In this document: piece after piece, positions 29,101 to 44,100 of the stretch
Layout of the letters: each line of letters opens with the position of its first letter
Numbering within the stretch: position 1 is the first letter of the stretch
Source of the DNA: Mactromeris polynyma
Taxonomy: Eukaryota; Mollusca; Bivalvia; Venerida; Mactridae
Reading direction: 5' to 3'
DNA length: 64,000 bases
NCBI GenBank assembly: GCA_032209605.1
Contig: JASFXZ010000010.1
Coordinates: 6,283,385-6,347,384, forward strand
The notes under the pieces: generated by a model
Seen by the model: the letters and a program-made list of their open reading frames with translations, nothing else
Database searches by the model: none
What the model was told of the DNA's origin: nothing
Made by a program: the position numbers and the translations under genes

Positions 29101-32100
29101 CCTGAAATTCATTGAAAATTAATATTTATACCAAGCAAATTGTTCAATATTTAGGTGCAAATACCAGTTCATATGTTTCCCATTTTTCAACCAAGCCTAA
29201 TCCATAAAGGTGACTGTTTACAAATCATTATTCAAGCGGAACTTCATTCTTTAAATTTCCATTTCTAAAGAATTTGTCAGATCAAGCTGACCCATTTTAA
29301 CAATGACTTTAATATGATAGTGGCCACTCTACTATTTATACACTAGGTCTAAATAAGTTAACAATGCCCACATTTTTTTGTGTTTGGTTCGGGATTAATT
29401 TAAATCCTGATTATGTGGATGTAAGATACAACATTCTTGCTTTTATCCTAGCTATCTATAAACCAAGGATTTGGCTGTTTACTTGATCAACAATACATTA
29501 TGGGTATACTGGTCAACTTGTTGTAACATGGACATCATCGTCGGGTCACTGTCCGACTGGTTATTCCTTCACCCTCGTTTATAGTAAAATAAAATGCCAA
29601 CCAGAGCAAATGTTTAAACTTCCGCCTTCACCATTTATTTACCCCATGTCAAAACTACCAGCATATTTAAGTACCTTGGTCGGAAAATGATGTCATATTT
29701 TACAGTGAGTTTTATGAATGACATTGTATTACAAAAACGTGGTGCTGTACAGGATTATTACAATCATTTAATTAACATACTTCCACAAAGATATCAACTA
29801 AACAAAAACCAGGTATATTCTCCATGAGCCTCATTTTTTTAGGTAGTTTAACAATTTTCAGTATTAACTATCCCACTACTATAAATAGCAGGACATATAT
29901 GGCATGGCATGGACTTTGTCAGTAAGATAACTCTATCAGGGTATTTGTCAATTAACTTTGTCAGTTTATTCTGTCGGGGACTATGTCAGTTTACTCTGTC
30001 AGAGACTTTGTCAGTTTATTCTGTCGGGGACTGTCAGTTTACTCTGTCAGAGACTTTGTCAGTTTATTCTGTCAGGGAATATGTCAGTTTACTCTGTCAG
30101 AGACTTAGTCAGTTTATTCTGTCAGAGACTTAGTCAGTTTATTCTGTCGAGGACTATGTCAGTTTACTCTGTCAGAGACTTTGTCAGTTTATTCTGTCAG
30201 AGACTTAGTCAGTTTATTCTGTCAAGGACTATGTCAGTTTACTCTGTCAGAGACTTTGTCAGTTTATTCTGTCAGGGACTATGTCAGTTTACTCTGTCAG
30301 AGACTTAGTCAGTTTATTCTGTCAGAGACTTAGTCAGTTTATTCTGTCGAGGACTATGTCAGTTTACTCTGTCAGAGACTTAGTCAGTTTATTCTGTCAG
30401 AGACTTAGTCAGTTTATTCTGTCGAGGACTATGTCAGTTTACTCTGTCAGAGACTTAGTCAGTTTATTCTGTCAGAGACTTAGTCAGTTTATTCTGCCGA
30501 GGACTATGTCAGTTTACTCTGTCAGAGACTTAGTCAGTTTATTCTGTCAGAGACTTAGTCAGTTTATTCTGTCAGGGACTATGTCCGTTTACTCTGTCAG
30601 AGACTTAGTCAGTTTATTCTGTCAGAGACTTAGTCAGTTTATTCTGTCGAGGACTATGTCAGTTTATTCTGTCAGAGACTTTGTCAGTTTATTCTGTCAG
30701 AGACTTTGTCAGTTTATTCTGTCAGAGACTTAGTCAGTTTATTCTGTCAGGGACTATGTCAGTTTACTCTGTCAGAGACTTAGTCAGTTTATTCTGTCAG
30801 AGACTTAGTCAGTTTATTCTGTCGAGGACTATGTCAGTTTATTCTGTCAGAGACTTAGTCAGTTTATTCTGTCAGAGACTTAGTCAGTTTATTCTGTCGA
30901 GGACTATGTCAGTTTACTCTGTCAGAGACTTAGTCAGTTTATTCTGTCAGAGACTTAGTCAGTTTACTCTGTCAGAGACTTTGTCAGTTTATTCTGTCGA
31001 GGACTATGTCAGTTTACTCTGTCAGAGACTTTGTCAGAATACTCTGTCGGGGACTTTGTCAGCTTACTCTGTCAGAGACTTTGTCAGTTTACTCTGTCAG
31101 AGACTTTGTCAGTTTATTCTGTCGAGGACTATGTCAGTTTACTCTGTCAGAGACTTTGTCAGTTTATTCTGTTGGGGACTTGGTCAGTTTACTCTATCAG
31201 GGACTTGGTCAGTTTACTCTGTCAGTGACTTTGTCGGAATATTCTGTCGGGGACTTTGTCAGTATACTCTGTCGGAGACTTTGTCAGTTTACTCTGTCGG
31301 AGACTTTGTCAGTTTACTCTGTCAGAGACTTTGTCAGTTTACTCTGTCAGAGACTTTGTCAGTTTACTCTGTTGGGAACTTAGTCAGTTTACTCTGTCAG
31401 GGACTTTGTTGGAATACTCTGTTGGGGATGTTGTTAGTTTACTTTGTCAAGGACTTTGTCGGAATACTCTTGTCAGGAATTTTGTCAGTTAACTCTGTCA
31501 GGAATTTTGTCAGTATAGTCTGTCAGGGACTTTTTCAGGCACATAAATTTATTTGGTGACAAATGGATAAGAAAGATACAATACTGCTGATTGCATTTCA
31601 AGGATAGCAAGAAACATTACTAATGTTCATTTATATGAAATAAGCCAGGATTAATTTTGCCTATCATACACTACAGTTCAATTTGTAAGTGTTCTGTTTT
31701 TCAATTAAAATTACAACTGGTCAGTTAGATTGAAACTCCAGTATCATAACCATGTGGTTGTCTGATGACCAAGATAAAAGAGTAAAGATTTCCCATAATG
31801 ATCACTGACCACTGACTTATCTATGTGTACACACGTGGACATCTATCTCAGGTTATCTGTAATATTACATCACATTGTGGACTTGTTGCTCTCTTCCCAC
31901 ACTGACCAATACACAATCTTCTCAAATTAAGAGTACAAAATTCATCTATTGAGTTTTTATAGAGAAGTCCCGACAAAATGATCATAAACCGTGCCAATGT
32001 AATATATTGGTTGTTGTCTATATTGATAGAATATAGCAGAAATTGTAGAATGGCGTATGTAACCTAACCTAACAGCCCTGTTTTCAGATTTTGTGGAAGC

Positions 32101-35100
32101 ATGGCAGAGCCTTTTGAAAGGGGAAATTTGCGTAATAAATTGCCAAATTGGGAAATTTATAAGACTTCATATTAATGTTTAGGAAATTTTTACAAAAAAA
32201 TGGGAAAATTATATACTTCACTCTTTGTGGAATGGGGCCTATATTTGACCCCCAATTTGCCATAAAAAGGGTTACCTAACTACTGAACACAGGATGGGAA
32301 TCGTTTTCAGAAAAGGACATAAAACGCTCATCCTGTCCCATTTCCTCAGGTACATGGGATACATCAAGTTCTGCTCCTCATACAGTTTACATTTGTACTG
32401 TACATTGGAGACTTTGTAAGAGTTTCCTGACTCATTCTGTAACCTAGACGTCTGGAGTTCCAATGTAGCACTGATATCTTGATCATTCACAAGAAACCTT
32501 TACTGACAATGTTAATTCCTTTTATATAATTATGTAAATGAACAGAGGTGGACAACATATCAAGTGACTCAGAGTTCACTGTGTTCAGGCAGAGAACACA
32601 AGTCCTTTCCATCGGATGTTTTACACTCTTTGTGCTAACCAGACAGGGTCAATATTTATGTTAGTAAATGAAAGAGGCAATATGAGTAGATAATAGAGGG
32701 AAGAACACATACAGGATAGAAGGAATGAAGAAAGGATGAACAAACAAACAAATTGAGGGTTCGGTGCAAGAATGTGGCAACTCTTATATAAATACATAGG
32801 AGTTACGATTTTAAGTCTTGCGTTGAACCCTCAAAATAGACAGAGTAGCAAAGGAAGGGCACATATTAATAAACCTGATATTAATACAGCAGCAAATAAA
32901 CAAATTGACAAACAAACACAGTGAGCTCTAGACAAATTAAGGATAGTGTAGGGGCCATTCATCGAACACTGAAGCACCTTCCAGATTGCAATAAGGCAAT
33001 TAAATGTAAACATTCATAGATTAAATGTTCAAGTTGAGAAATAAAATCCAGCTTCAACATCACAACAAGGTATCATAATATTCAACAATAGCATTTTCCA
33101 TGTCACTAATTTTGAATTTATGTGACCACCCTTAGGGTGAGTGGTCATTTATCCAAGATGACCTGTGGTCAAATTGCTCACAGGAACAGGAAGTAGCCAC
33201 TGAGAGTTGAACAATTACTGGACAATTTAGATGACTATTTTTGTCCAAGGTTCAATAAGGAGCCTGATAAATTGACATTTGAAATCAATCAGTTTGTGGT
33301 GAACATCACAAGATAAGTATCAAACAGTTCAGTAATTACAAAATTGATTCTAATTGAGACCTCAATTAACAATAGTAATGACCTTCAACTCTGTTTGAAA
33401 AGTCTTAAGGGCATTTCACCTAATGTTGATAAATAAAGGAACAAAAGTCACCATGATACTTGAGATTGGTCTCAATAATATAAAATCTCTATTCATCCAC
33501 AGAATATAAAGGGGTTAGGGCAGATATTTGTGTATTTCTGTGTAAGATCCAAGGTTATATCAGCGGACAGAATATTTTCATGAGTGCCACAATTGAACAT
33601 TTTAGTCAGATGGACATTAAGGTGAAATAACTTTCGATCTTACATATTTTATTTTTTTAAGTTTTCAATTTGGTGTTTGTTATTTTTTCTCGTTAATTAC
33701 ATCAAATATTCCTGTTGAATGCCTTAATATATAACACTATGTCATTTATATGACGTCATTATTACTTTGGTAATTTCATTGTGTATTATTGTATAATAAT
33801 TTACCCTTATTCCACGGTAAACCAAATGAAAGCATGAAATAAATTTAAAGATAAACCTGGACTGAGACTTGAACATTTTATGGTAACATTAAAACCTACC
33901 AGGTACATCATTAGGCTACAGCAAGATGGAGCCGAGAACATTAGTGTAACATCCTTAATAGAAGTCTCAGTGAAATTTAGTATTTCATTTATATGATACA
34001 AATTAGAACCATAATACTTCGTTAGTAATACAAACATGAAATTGTTTATGGGCAATGGATATGTTAACTTCACAAATTAAAAAAAAATTGTACACAGATA
34101 AAGTTTTATTATGGAAGTAATATTTGAAATTAGATGTCTCCTCAAGGCATTAAACCATCAAAATGTGAGAAGGTATATCCTACCAACAATTGTCAATGTT
34201 ACAATAAATTATAACATAAATAAAAATCAGTGAATCAGGGTCTGGGCTACACTTAATTAAAGATTTTTATTTGGAATTTCCGGTATTGAATGGCCATACT
34301 TTGTGGTCCAATGATGTGAAAACGAGCACCTCAAAGTTGATGGCTGCTCATTCAAATTACTATTAATTTTACACCCTTCTTGTTAAGCCCCTTTGATCAC
34401 AGACTGACCTACCCGCAGGGAAGATATAGTTAATTTTCCGCTATCAATGGGAGTAGATCTTATCCCAAAGGGATTCATCACACCCAGAAAAAGTCCTTTT
34501 GTAAAAGTAATACCTAGTTTTGTCAGTTTGATTCGGCTTCATTTCATCAAATTAGTGATAGCATCACAGATGAAGATTTTTCAGCTTTTTATAATTAGAA
34601 TTGAGAAATGATGGGAAGTTTTCTCCAATGAATGTTAAAAATCAACGTATTTTATTGGAGCTGACTTTTTTGTTGTGTTGAGTGCTGTTGTCTGCGATTT
34701 TGCACGAAGAACACTGACTTTTGATGCCTTCTGTATTCAGAAATCTAACAATGGAAAGAGACCATCTGTTTGGTAGAGCACTTGAATGTCAAGCTTGATG
34801 TTGTTGGTTTGAACCCCAGGTGAGGCGTACGTTCTCGTTAATGATAATACATTTGTACATCCATAGTTGAAGTTGTTTTGTCTTCCGCCTCTGATTCATG
34901 TAAGGAAGTTGTCAGTTGCTTGCTGCATTGAGAACACCTGGTAAGCTGCATGATAGGCTGATATAACAGAAACTGATAAGTGTTATTATAGTTGATAATC
35001 TATTATTCTGTGCAGCCGTATTAACATGGTTTTGCTATTTGCATATCAGTGTTGTGTAAACCAATCAAATCTGATGTTAACCACCAAGCCAATTTCTCTT

Positions 35101-38100
35101 AAACCGAACAATGTTTGTAACTTTGATGCGGATTCGTTAACCTTTCGATAAAGGGTACGTTACCTTACCGAAATTTACCAAAATCCATTTTGGATCTGGT
35201 GGGACCAGCAATCGTAACATCTCAGCATTTTTTTATGTTGCACAACAAAAACTATACCTAAAATTGCGACAACCATCTTTTTTCAAGACATTTCTTGTTT
35301 GTTAATAATCTGATTTGAACATAACAGTAAATGTACTTGTTACTGAACATGCATCACTTTTCATAACTGTTGTTGTGTTGTTTTTCAAGGATGTATCGTA
35401 AGTTTCATGTTATTATCAGAATGTCATTGACATGAAATGACCGCAATAATACCTGTCTGATACATCCTAGACAAACATCACAACAACAGTTATATTGCAA
35501 GTTCAATAAGAAGTTCTTTTACTGTAATGTTCAATATAGATTATTTAACCAACAAACAAATAAATTGTCAACTACAATAAGACTTATTATCAGTCCGAAA
35601 ACTTCTTCCAAACTTTTAATGAAATAAACATAAACTTACAGTCTATATAATAATGAAATTATTTTTATGAGCATCAACAGTTATAAACATGTATGGCAAT
35701 TTTTAAGTCCTGATAAGCAGCGCATATCATATATTTTGGCTTGTTCAAAGGTGATTCAATTGTATACAATGCCCTTGCCACTTGGTAGAGGAAAACGAAC
35801 ATAAATAAACCAATAAGAAAAAGAATCAACAATAGGTCACATGCCTCCTTGTCTACAACACTTTTGATGTTGTTTTGCATAATCAGAAAATGTGTCCAGA
35901 CAAGCTGAAGGTTTTGATAGTGGTTGGAAAAAATATACGCATCGAAAAAATACAAATATTAATGTAAGGTAGAACAAGTACAAACACGCGTGTTGTTTAT
36001 AAAACACAGGTAAATAAATCATGACAAGTAACACGTGTTTGTGCAGCAAAAAGCTACACATTGTTGTACAAAATGCAAGAAAAAAAATAGCCCCAGGCCA
36101 GACATGTCATGTTTTAAATAATTTAGGTAAAGTTTTGAGTGACAATTTCACGAAAAACAACGTTACTTGTGTTATGCACATATCTTGCAAGTCATGTGAC
36201 CAGCTATATGATGGTTGAACTCGGATCATTATAAATTAATTAGCTTATGGTGTTGTTAGATGTTTAGAGTATTATGGTTCAGAAATAAAAGAGAAAAGGG
36301 GTTTCACTCAGGTATACTTTTAAGCCATCAAAGACACTGATTGAAGTAAATGAAACTCATTTGCAGCACATAACTTCGCTTCACCCGGAAGAACAAGTTA
36401 GGATGCAGACTGGTTTCCAGATCTTTCCAAGAACCATTTCTGTAATCAACATTTCCACCATCAATTTTCTATCAGACATAAGAGGCTTCATTCATTAAAA
36501 AATGTGCAGGCAATTAATTCAATAAATAAGTTTTTATTTTACACTATTACCCATAATACCAAATATCTTTAATCTCTGTATGTGTGGTGATAAAACATAC
36601 AACAATGCACATTCATGTGCATTATCACAAATCAAAAGGGTTTATTGAAACTCCCACAACAAAATGGTTAATCTGTTAAGTCTATAGATTTTTTGAGTCA
36701 GTTTGTCAAATCCACTTATCAAAAAAACAACAACAGAACAACTTGAATACTTCCCCCCCCCCCACCAACAATGTATTATATTAATGCTCCTATGGTGTAA
36801 TAATATTTCAATAAAGTGCAGTACAATTGCACATAGCTGATTACAGAATTTTTTCTCCAACAAATCAGTAAACATCTTCAATACCCCACAATTTGGCCTC
36901 CAGGTATACTTGGATCTAAAGTAGATATCCATTAGTCAATAGTGTGCAGAGTGATTATGTAACATTACATCAGATTGGGTAATATCTGGTCACATGACTT
37001 GCACAGGTAATCAGTATGCAAGGTCGTAAGGTCAGATTCATTGAAAATCATTGGTGTATAGGTTTAGTGTGGGTTTGTGTAACATTGTGAAGCAATCAAG
37101 TAACTATTGGTCAGTGTTATGTGTAAATTAACCAGTGGGCATAACTGACCATAATTTCATTGAGATAAGAGTTTTAATTAGATAACTTATTAACATCATA
37201 AAGTTACTAAATGGTGTAAAGAATTAGACAGTGTTTTAACAACAATGGGAAATATTTGGTAACTTATAGGTAATGTATACACTTCTTACTTCTTGATTTT
37301 CCAATGGGATATAAACAGTGACCACTGGTCAGAACTAGTAAACAAAGTAGTGGGCAGTTAGCCAGTAAATACAAGTGGACTTGAAGTAGGTCAGCATGTT
37401 TTCAATGCTTAACCAGAGGGATGGTCTTGATAGAATTGAGGTTTTATAACATACATACATTGATCTAAAAGCTTACATTGAGACATTGAAATTTCTACCA
37501 CAAATTGGCAGGTTCAAAACCACATGGCTTGAATTATTCTCAATGAAAAGGCATTGATTTGTACACAAACATGTCAAGGCCACTATTCTAGTAATATTGA
37601 ACGTAAATCTCGGAGTTAGAAACTGTGACAATGTTATACTAGTGGCGAAAATGACATTTCCATTGGTGATTCAATTTAGCATCTATGATTATGAAAATGA
37701 AGTTATATATATATAATTCTTTCTATCATAATGATAATATGTAATAGATTATATAACAATGTTGTGTAAATCTCAATGATTGTTTATCTTTTTTGTTCAT
37801 TACTTGCATTTATTATAGATCCTTCCTTTTTTCAGTGAATAATTAGTGTTGAAACTTCAAGACAACATCTATAGCTATATCTAAAAGCACTAATATTCTG
37901 TTGAGGTACATATGTTCCAACTTGACCAGGCCTCTCATATTCTCTGTTGGAGAAGCTAATTATCTTTCTGATCACTGGCAAATCAATACAATATGTAACT
38001 ACCATTTTCTAGTATAATTGTCAAACCTAGCATTTTCTGGGGAGAACCCTAGTCCCCTTCTCCCAGAAATATAATGTTAAAACACTAAATTTTGTGTTTG

Positions 38101-41100
38101 ATTCATGCTGGAAAACCTAGTCTGTGGTACTATAAATGTGACATCAAGGAAATATTCTATAACTTAAAACATTATATTTTCATCTAGATAAAAACTCTTT
38201 TTTTATCATAATTTATCCATAAACTTATCAACAGAACAAACAAAGCCAATTTTCTGAGCAAAAATATTTGATGTATTTTATCAGACTGATTTTATCTACA
38301 ATATGTCAAGAATTTCGAATCGTATGACAGTTAGACAATGATATTCAGTATTAGAAATAAATTATATTATTTTATATTAAAATCAAGTGTTTCGTCATAT
38401 TTGACAAAATAATTGAGAAGTTTGGTGTGAATTGGGCTTCAAGAAAAGGCGTTTTGTGGATAAAAAAAGGTGATTTGAGCACAGATATTGTTAATAATAA
38501 TTCTTATAATATGATCTTCCAAACTTAACAGAAAATTATCTAAATTTAATACATAAAATCAAATTTACAGGCTAATATTAAAGGTATATTAATATCCAAA
38601 ATCGTTTTTAAAACGGTTTGAAACTGACATGAAAGTTACTGCATTGAATAAATAATAAAAACATATTATTATCGACTCGTACAGAGAACCTCTTTGCTTC
38701 AGCTGATAAATATAAGGAGAATATGAAAATGGTCAAATTATTAGTGATATATACAATGTATTTCTGTCTTCTTATAGTTATAGCAAAATTTTAATGCACT
38801 CCATTGAAAATAAGTGTCTATTGTTATTTCCTAAGATGAGAGAGCTCTGTGTTTTAACCTGTAGATATAAATGTTTAGTATTATATCAACTTAATTATTA
38901 TTTATGCAGATTTTAGTAGAATTTCAAGTGCATTTTTTTAACTCTGAAGCACCATATTTAATTTGTACAACAAAAGTCTGCAACAAACATTATAGATATC
39001 AATGTCAGTTATATATAAAGAAAATAGCCAGGTTTGCCTAAGTGACATTGTATACAAGCTGACCCCCCATAGTGGATATTGCATCAATAAATGTCAATGA
39101 ATTCCACTGGAATGGAATGTGATAAATAAACAGAAAAATGTCAGATATGACAAGATTTCTTGATCAGGTGGCAAAGTCCTTTGTGTGTAATAATCTATAC
39201 AACGCTACATCTCATTCTCTGACCATCTAACTGTAAAAACACCACATAGACGAAGTTGTATTTCATCGGTCACAAATTATATTGGCCATTTATTAATGCA
39301 TGAAATAAAATTCCTTATAATGTGAAAAGATCATTAATTTTTTTGATTACCAATTTTTCGAAGCAAACTATTTCTTGCTAAATCCTCCGTTTTTTTAAAT
39401 ATAACCAGGAAAAATATTAATTCAGTAACAATTTGATACAGTTCTTTTAATTGGCATAACAATGTTTTCTTCATAAATTGTCATCCATTTTAATTTTGAG
39501 GCCAACAAATGGTCCATCATGAAGTACTGACCATAACATTGAACACACACACAAAACACATTATTTTGTACCATATATCTTATTGATGAGTCAAAGTTCT
39601 GACTGGTCAAAGGTGTGCCAACATGAAAGATCAGTCATACAGTAAGATATGTACATTTCAAACACTGCTTACTACCAATGGAGTTTAACACCACTGCTCC
39701 AGCTAGCATTTCACAAGTTTCCATGAAAATGTAAAATAAAGGTATTGTTCTGTTCTGTTCTGTTCTGTTCTGTTACAACTTTCCATAAAAAATGTAAAAT
39801 AAAAGGTATTGTTCTGTTTTGTTCTGTTACAACTTTCCATGAAAATGTAAAATAAAGGTATTGTTCTGTTTTGTTCTGTTACAACTTTCCATAAAAAATG
39901 TAAAATAAAAGGTATTGTTCTGTTCTGTTCTGTTACAACTTTCCATGAAAATGTAAAATAAAGGTATTGTTCTGTTCTGTTCTGTTCTGTTCTGTCACAA
40001 CTTTCCATAAAAAATGTAAAATAAAAGGTATTGTTCTGTTTTGTTACAACTTTCCATGGAAATCACTGTAATATATTAGTTTATTACATTGTGTTATGGT
40101 TTGGAATTAATTAATTTCAAATTTAGGTATATTTTAACTAGTTGTAATATTTGCTGGAAATAATGATCATGTAAATTATGCTAATTGGAAATTTCCAATG
40201 ATTGAATGAAAATTATAAATTTAATATTTCTATCATATGTAGAAATAATTTTGATTTCATGTGTATTAAAAACTATTTCAATTTATTTTATGGAATAACA
40301 TGCCCTAAACTTCATGTATATTTGAGATTTCAACTTCAGAATGATTGTCTTGAATTTTTATATTCAAATGTCAATTTGAATTTGTTAGAATATAAAAACA
40401 GAATATTTCGGTGTAAATTTAATATTATATTTAAATTAAATTCATATCACTGAAATAAAAAATATATATTATATAAGAATAAAATATTTGTATCAACATC
40501 AGTATTTGTGATTTATATCATATTGAATCAGTTTATAATCAATATTTCATTTCTAATTTCGAACTTCATTACTTATAGTCATGAAAAATAATTGCCTCAT
40601 TATTTTTTAATTACAAATTTAAGAGCAGGCAAAATTTCTTTTAATTATATAGATATTCATTTTGTAAAAAAATAAATGAATGTTAAACTGACACCAGCAT
40701 TCCTTAAATTATTCACAAGAGACTACAAAATAATATTAATATCAAATATGAAAATAAAAATGTTATTATAAATTCCAGGCAAAGTCTGTCTTCAGAATGA
40801 TAGACTTAATTAAATCCAACAGAAAAATACATCCATTAAACTTAACTTCATAAAATAAACCCATTAAATTTTTTTCTTATTATTTACTGTTTCGCTGTTT
40901 CTTACTCCAAAATTTAGAAATTCCTGAAATATCAAATAATTGTATTTTCACTCAACCACTGGACACACCCAGACAATGTTTATTTACGAAAATCCAATGA
41001 AAATAAACAATTTCTCCAAATTAACTGTAATAATGTGCAATACTGATTACTATGACATCAAGGTACACAAATGATATAATGTTATCACACCAAATGTGGT

Positions 41101-44100
41101 GAAGATGTAGCTAATATTACACAATATGTAGTATTGACCTTGAAAAGGGGGAGATAATTTGCTAATATTGTGTAATATGTCTATATTGACCTGGTTAAGG
41201 GGAGATAATTTGTCAATATTATGCAATTAGTCAAATGGAGTGATAATGATGTAAGGATGCATCTAACATGATGTAATTTATGTTCCCACGACCTTGAAAT
41301 GGGGTCAATATTGGAGAAATGGACCATGGGTCATGCCATGATATCATTTAACTGTAAAATTTGATCTTGTAAAAACTTTCTGATTTTTTTTCATTGAAAT
41401 GCTCATTTACCTTTATTAAAAGTATGTTTTTTTCTAACACTAGTTTCAAAATGTTTTATAATTACCAATGTACTACTGGAATTAATCGTTTATTTTCAAT
41501 TTAATTTTACAGGAAATATAATATTATACATTTGTATATATAACAGTGTAATTTAATTTAATTTGGTTTTCATGCTTAAAGGCTTTGTTATTAGTGCTAC
41601 TTTGTCGACAATTATTTTGTAAAAAAATAGTGGTATGCATAAATCACAAGAAATTGAACAATATAACAATCATCAGCGTCTCTTTTTTACCAATGACTAC
41701 CTGAGTACCTCACCTCAAGTCAAATTGGGTCCGAGTCAAATTGAGCACTGTAGTTAACAGTTTTCATATTTAAGTCTCAAGATAAAACAATTCAGATACA
41801 GTGAATTTTGTCCCACAGATACAAACTGATAGTGACTTATCTATCTATATAAGGAAAAGCAAACTTATTATTTGCTAATATAAAAAAATGTAATAAAATG
41901 GGTCCCATTTGATAAGCACTATTATAGTTAACGTTAATATTTCAACAGAAATGTAACCATTTTATTTATTCAATCATCATAATCAGAAAATGCTTATAAT
42001 ATCATATACAAATTACTCAATCTTGAGTCGAAATATACCCAAAAAAAAAATCAGTAAATTATTCTATTCCAGCCTAACACTCACAAAAACTGGCCCCTTA
42101 CATATCTTGGTACAGATAAGTTGGCAAATCGAGTAATTCATAATTAACAACAAAATAGTATTTAAAACAGTATGTTTGAGCATAGTTGTTAGTACTTTGA
42201 TAATTAATAAATCAACCAATCAAGAATCTTGTATTATTTATTCCAGTTTATTACATTACTTAATTATACTGATTTATTACGCAGTATTGGATTTCAGTTT
42301 GATGTGAAGGAATTATTGAATTAATGTGATATAACATTATGTAACTACAATATAATACAGCATTGTGTATTGGGATTACATAAGTAGGCACCATGACAAC
42401 AGTATTATGATGCCATATTACATACTTTCCAGGGGGATAAATTCTATATGGACTAATTGGGTGTAAAACACATCTGTATTAAAGGATTCCATATTCAATA
42501 CACAATCTGACATCATAGCAAGTACCTGTATAACTGTGAAATAATATTGTTAGTGTGAAAACAGTCTTTTATTATCTACATACCTTTCTAAGATCAAAAT
42601 AAATTCAATGGATACTCAAAAAATCTGTGATTTCACCTACTGAGGTAAAGAATTTTATCTACTATTACATCTTATTTCTTTATAGAAATTTACTATTTCA
42701 TACGCATTCAAATGGTCCGGACATTATATTGTTATAATATCCAGGACTATTCTTATTTCTCATAGGAGTAATTTTATCTGATTAATTTATATCTTGAAGT
42801 ACAAATTTCTCTTTATAATAATAATAATGACTTTATTTAACGAGGCAACACAGTAAGGCAAGCCCAGTCTTCCCTGTGAGCCTCTATGATATATACATGT
42901 TTACAACATTATGTAACACAAACAATTATAAATTATCAAAAAACAATTATCTTTCAGTCTTTCCCTGATTAAGCTAAGTGTCTGACAATTATCATTCTTA
43001 GTGCAGGAAGCCATTCAGCAACATTTTTAAGCTAGAGAATATTTGAGAGTCCATACAAGGAATTTCTACCATGTATACAAATGTTACAGTAAAATCAACG
43101 AAAGTTGAGATTATTGTAACTTTTATATTTAAATGTATAAGGAATAAATAAATGTTTTAAATTGATTACATGCCCAGATTATAGTATAAGGACAAGGAAA
43201 TGATGCATTCATAGTTTGTCCTTATTTTCCCCATAGGTCATACAGGGTGATACTTGAAATACAATAAATTGTTATTATGAAATTCTCTTTAAAATGTTCA
43301 GAACTTGATTATATATACCAATATGAATAGTTATACATTGATACTATTCAGAGCGTGAAAAGCATACACTTCTCATTACAGAAGTCCAGAAAACTGACAG
43401 TTATATTAAGCTATGAATACAAACAATTAAGTGATTTCTGCAATATTATTGTTAAATTAATCGCATTAAGGTTCATGTTAAGTGTTTTTGGACCAAAACT
43501 GTTATCTAGTTTTTTTATGTAAAAAAACAACAAATTCCAATAAGTTTTACACCAATTTGTTCGTCTGAATTAGGAGAGTATTTCACATATTAAAAAACAT
43601 CAAAAAAATTATAACTTTGATAATAAAATACAAAAATGATGTTGTTTACAAAATGACACATAAAATTTATAAGATATTAACAAATCTCATTTTCTTTCTG
43701 TATTACATTTATCATGTCCTGTTTTAGGTAGTAGGACCTAAAAATCCTGAAAATAGTATACAATAAGCTTAACATACTGACATAAAGAAGTGACATTTAA
43801 AAAAAAAATCAACCTTGCCATGTGGTCACTACTTTTTTTCTGTTTGGCAATAACATGTTAGATTTTAATGCTCGTACTACCTTAATATTAGTCATACCTA
43901 TGTGTTTACTGTTCAATATTATCTTAAATTGTATTTGGTAAAAAGTTCTTTGTCGTGAGCATTTGATGGATTTTTTATTGTTCAAAGTCAAATATACAAG
44001 TATTTGGTCACTTATTCCATTATTTTGCACTTGATATATGTGTTGGAGGGGGGTCTTTTTTAATTAGGACCTTGACTTTTTTGTTATCTCTTCTAGTAAC

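Noticed and set aside
30681..31559. 292-residue open frame within the 25-bp array
   Set aside because: It is one of three equivalent frames of a stop-free minisatellite. There is no homology and it lies inside a MON2 intron.
32060..32085. Telomere-like TAACCTAACCTAACA
   Set aside because: Only about two and a half copies in an intron; too short to mean a telomeric insertion.
39703..40008. 101-residue minus-strand frame with repeated TEQNRT
   Set aside because: Translation of the TTCTG-containing minisatellite; no start context, no homology.
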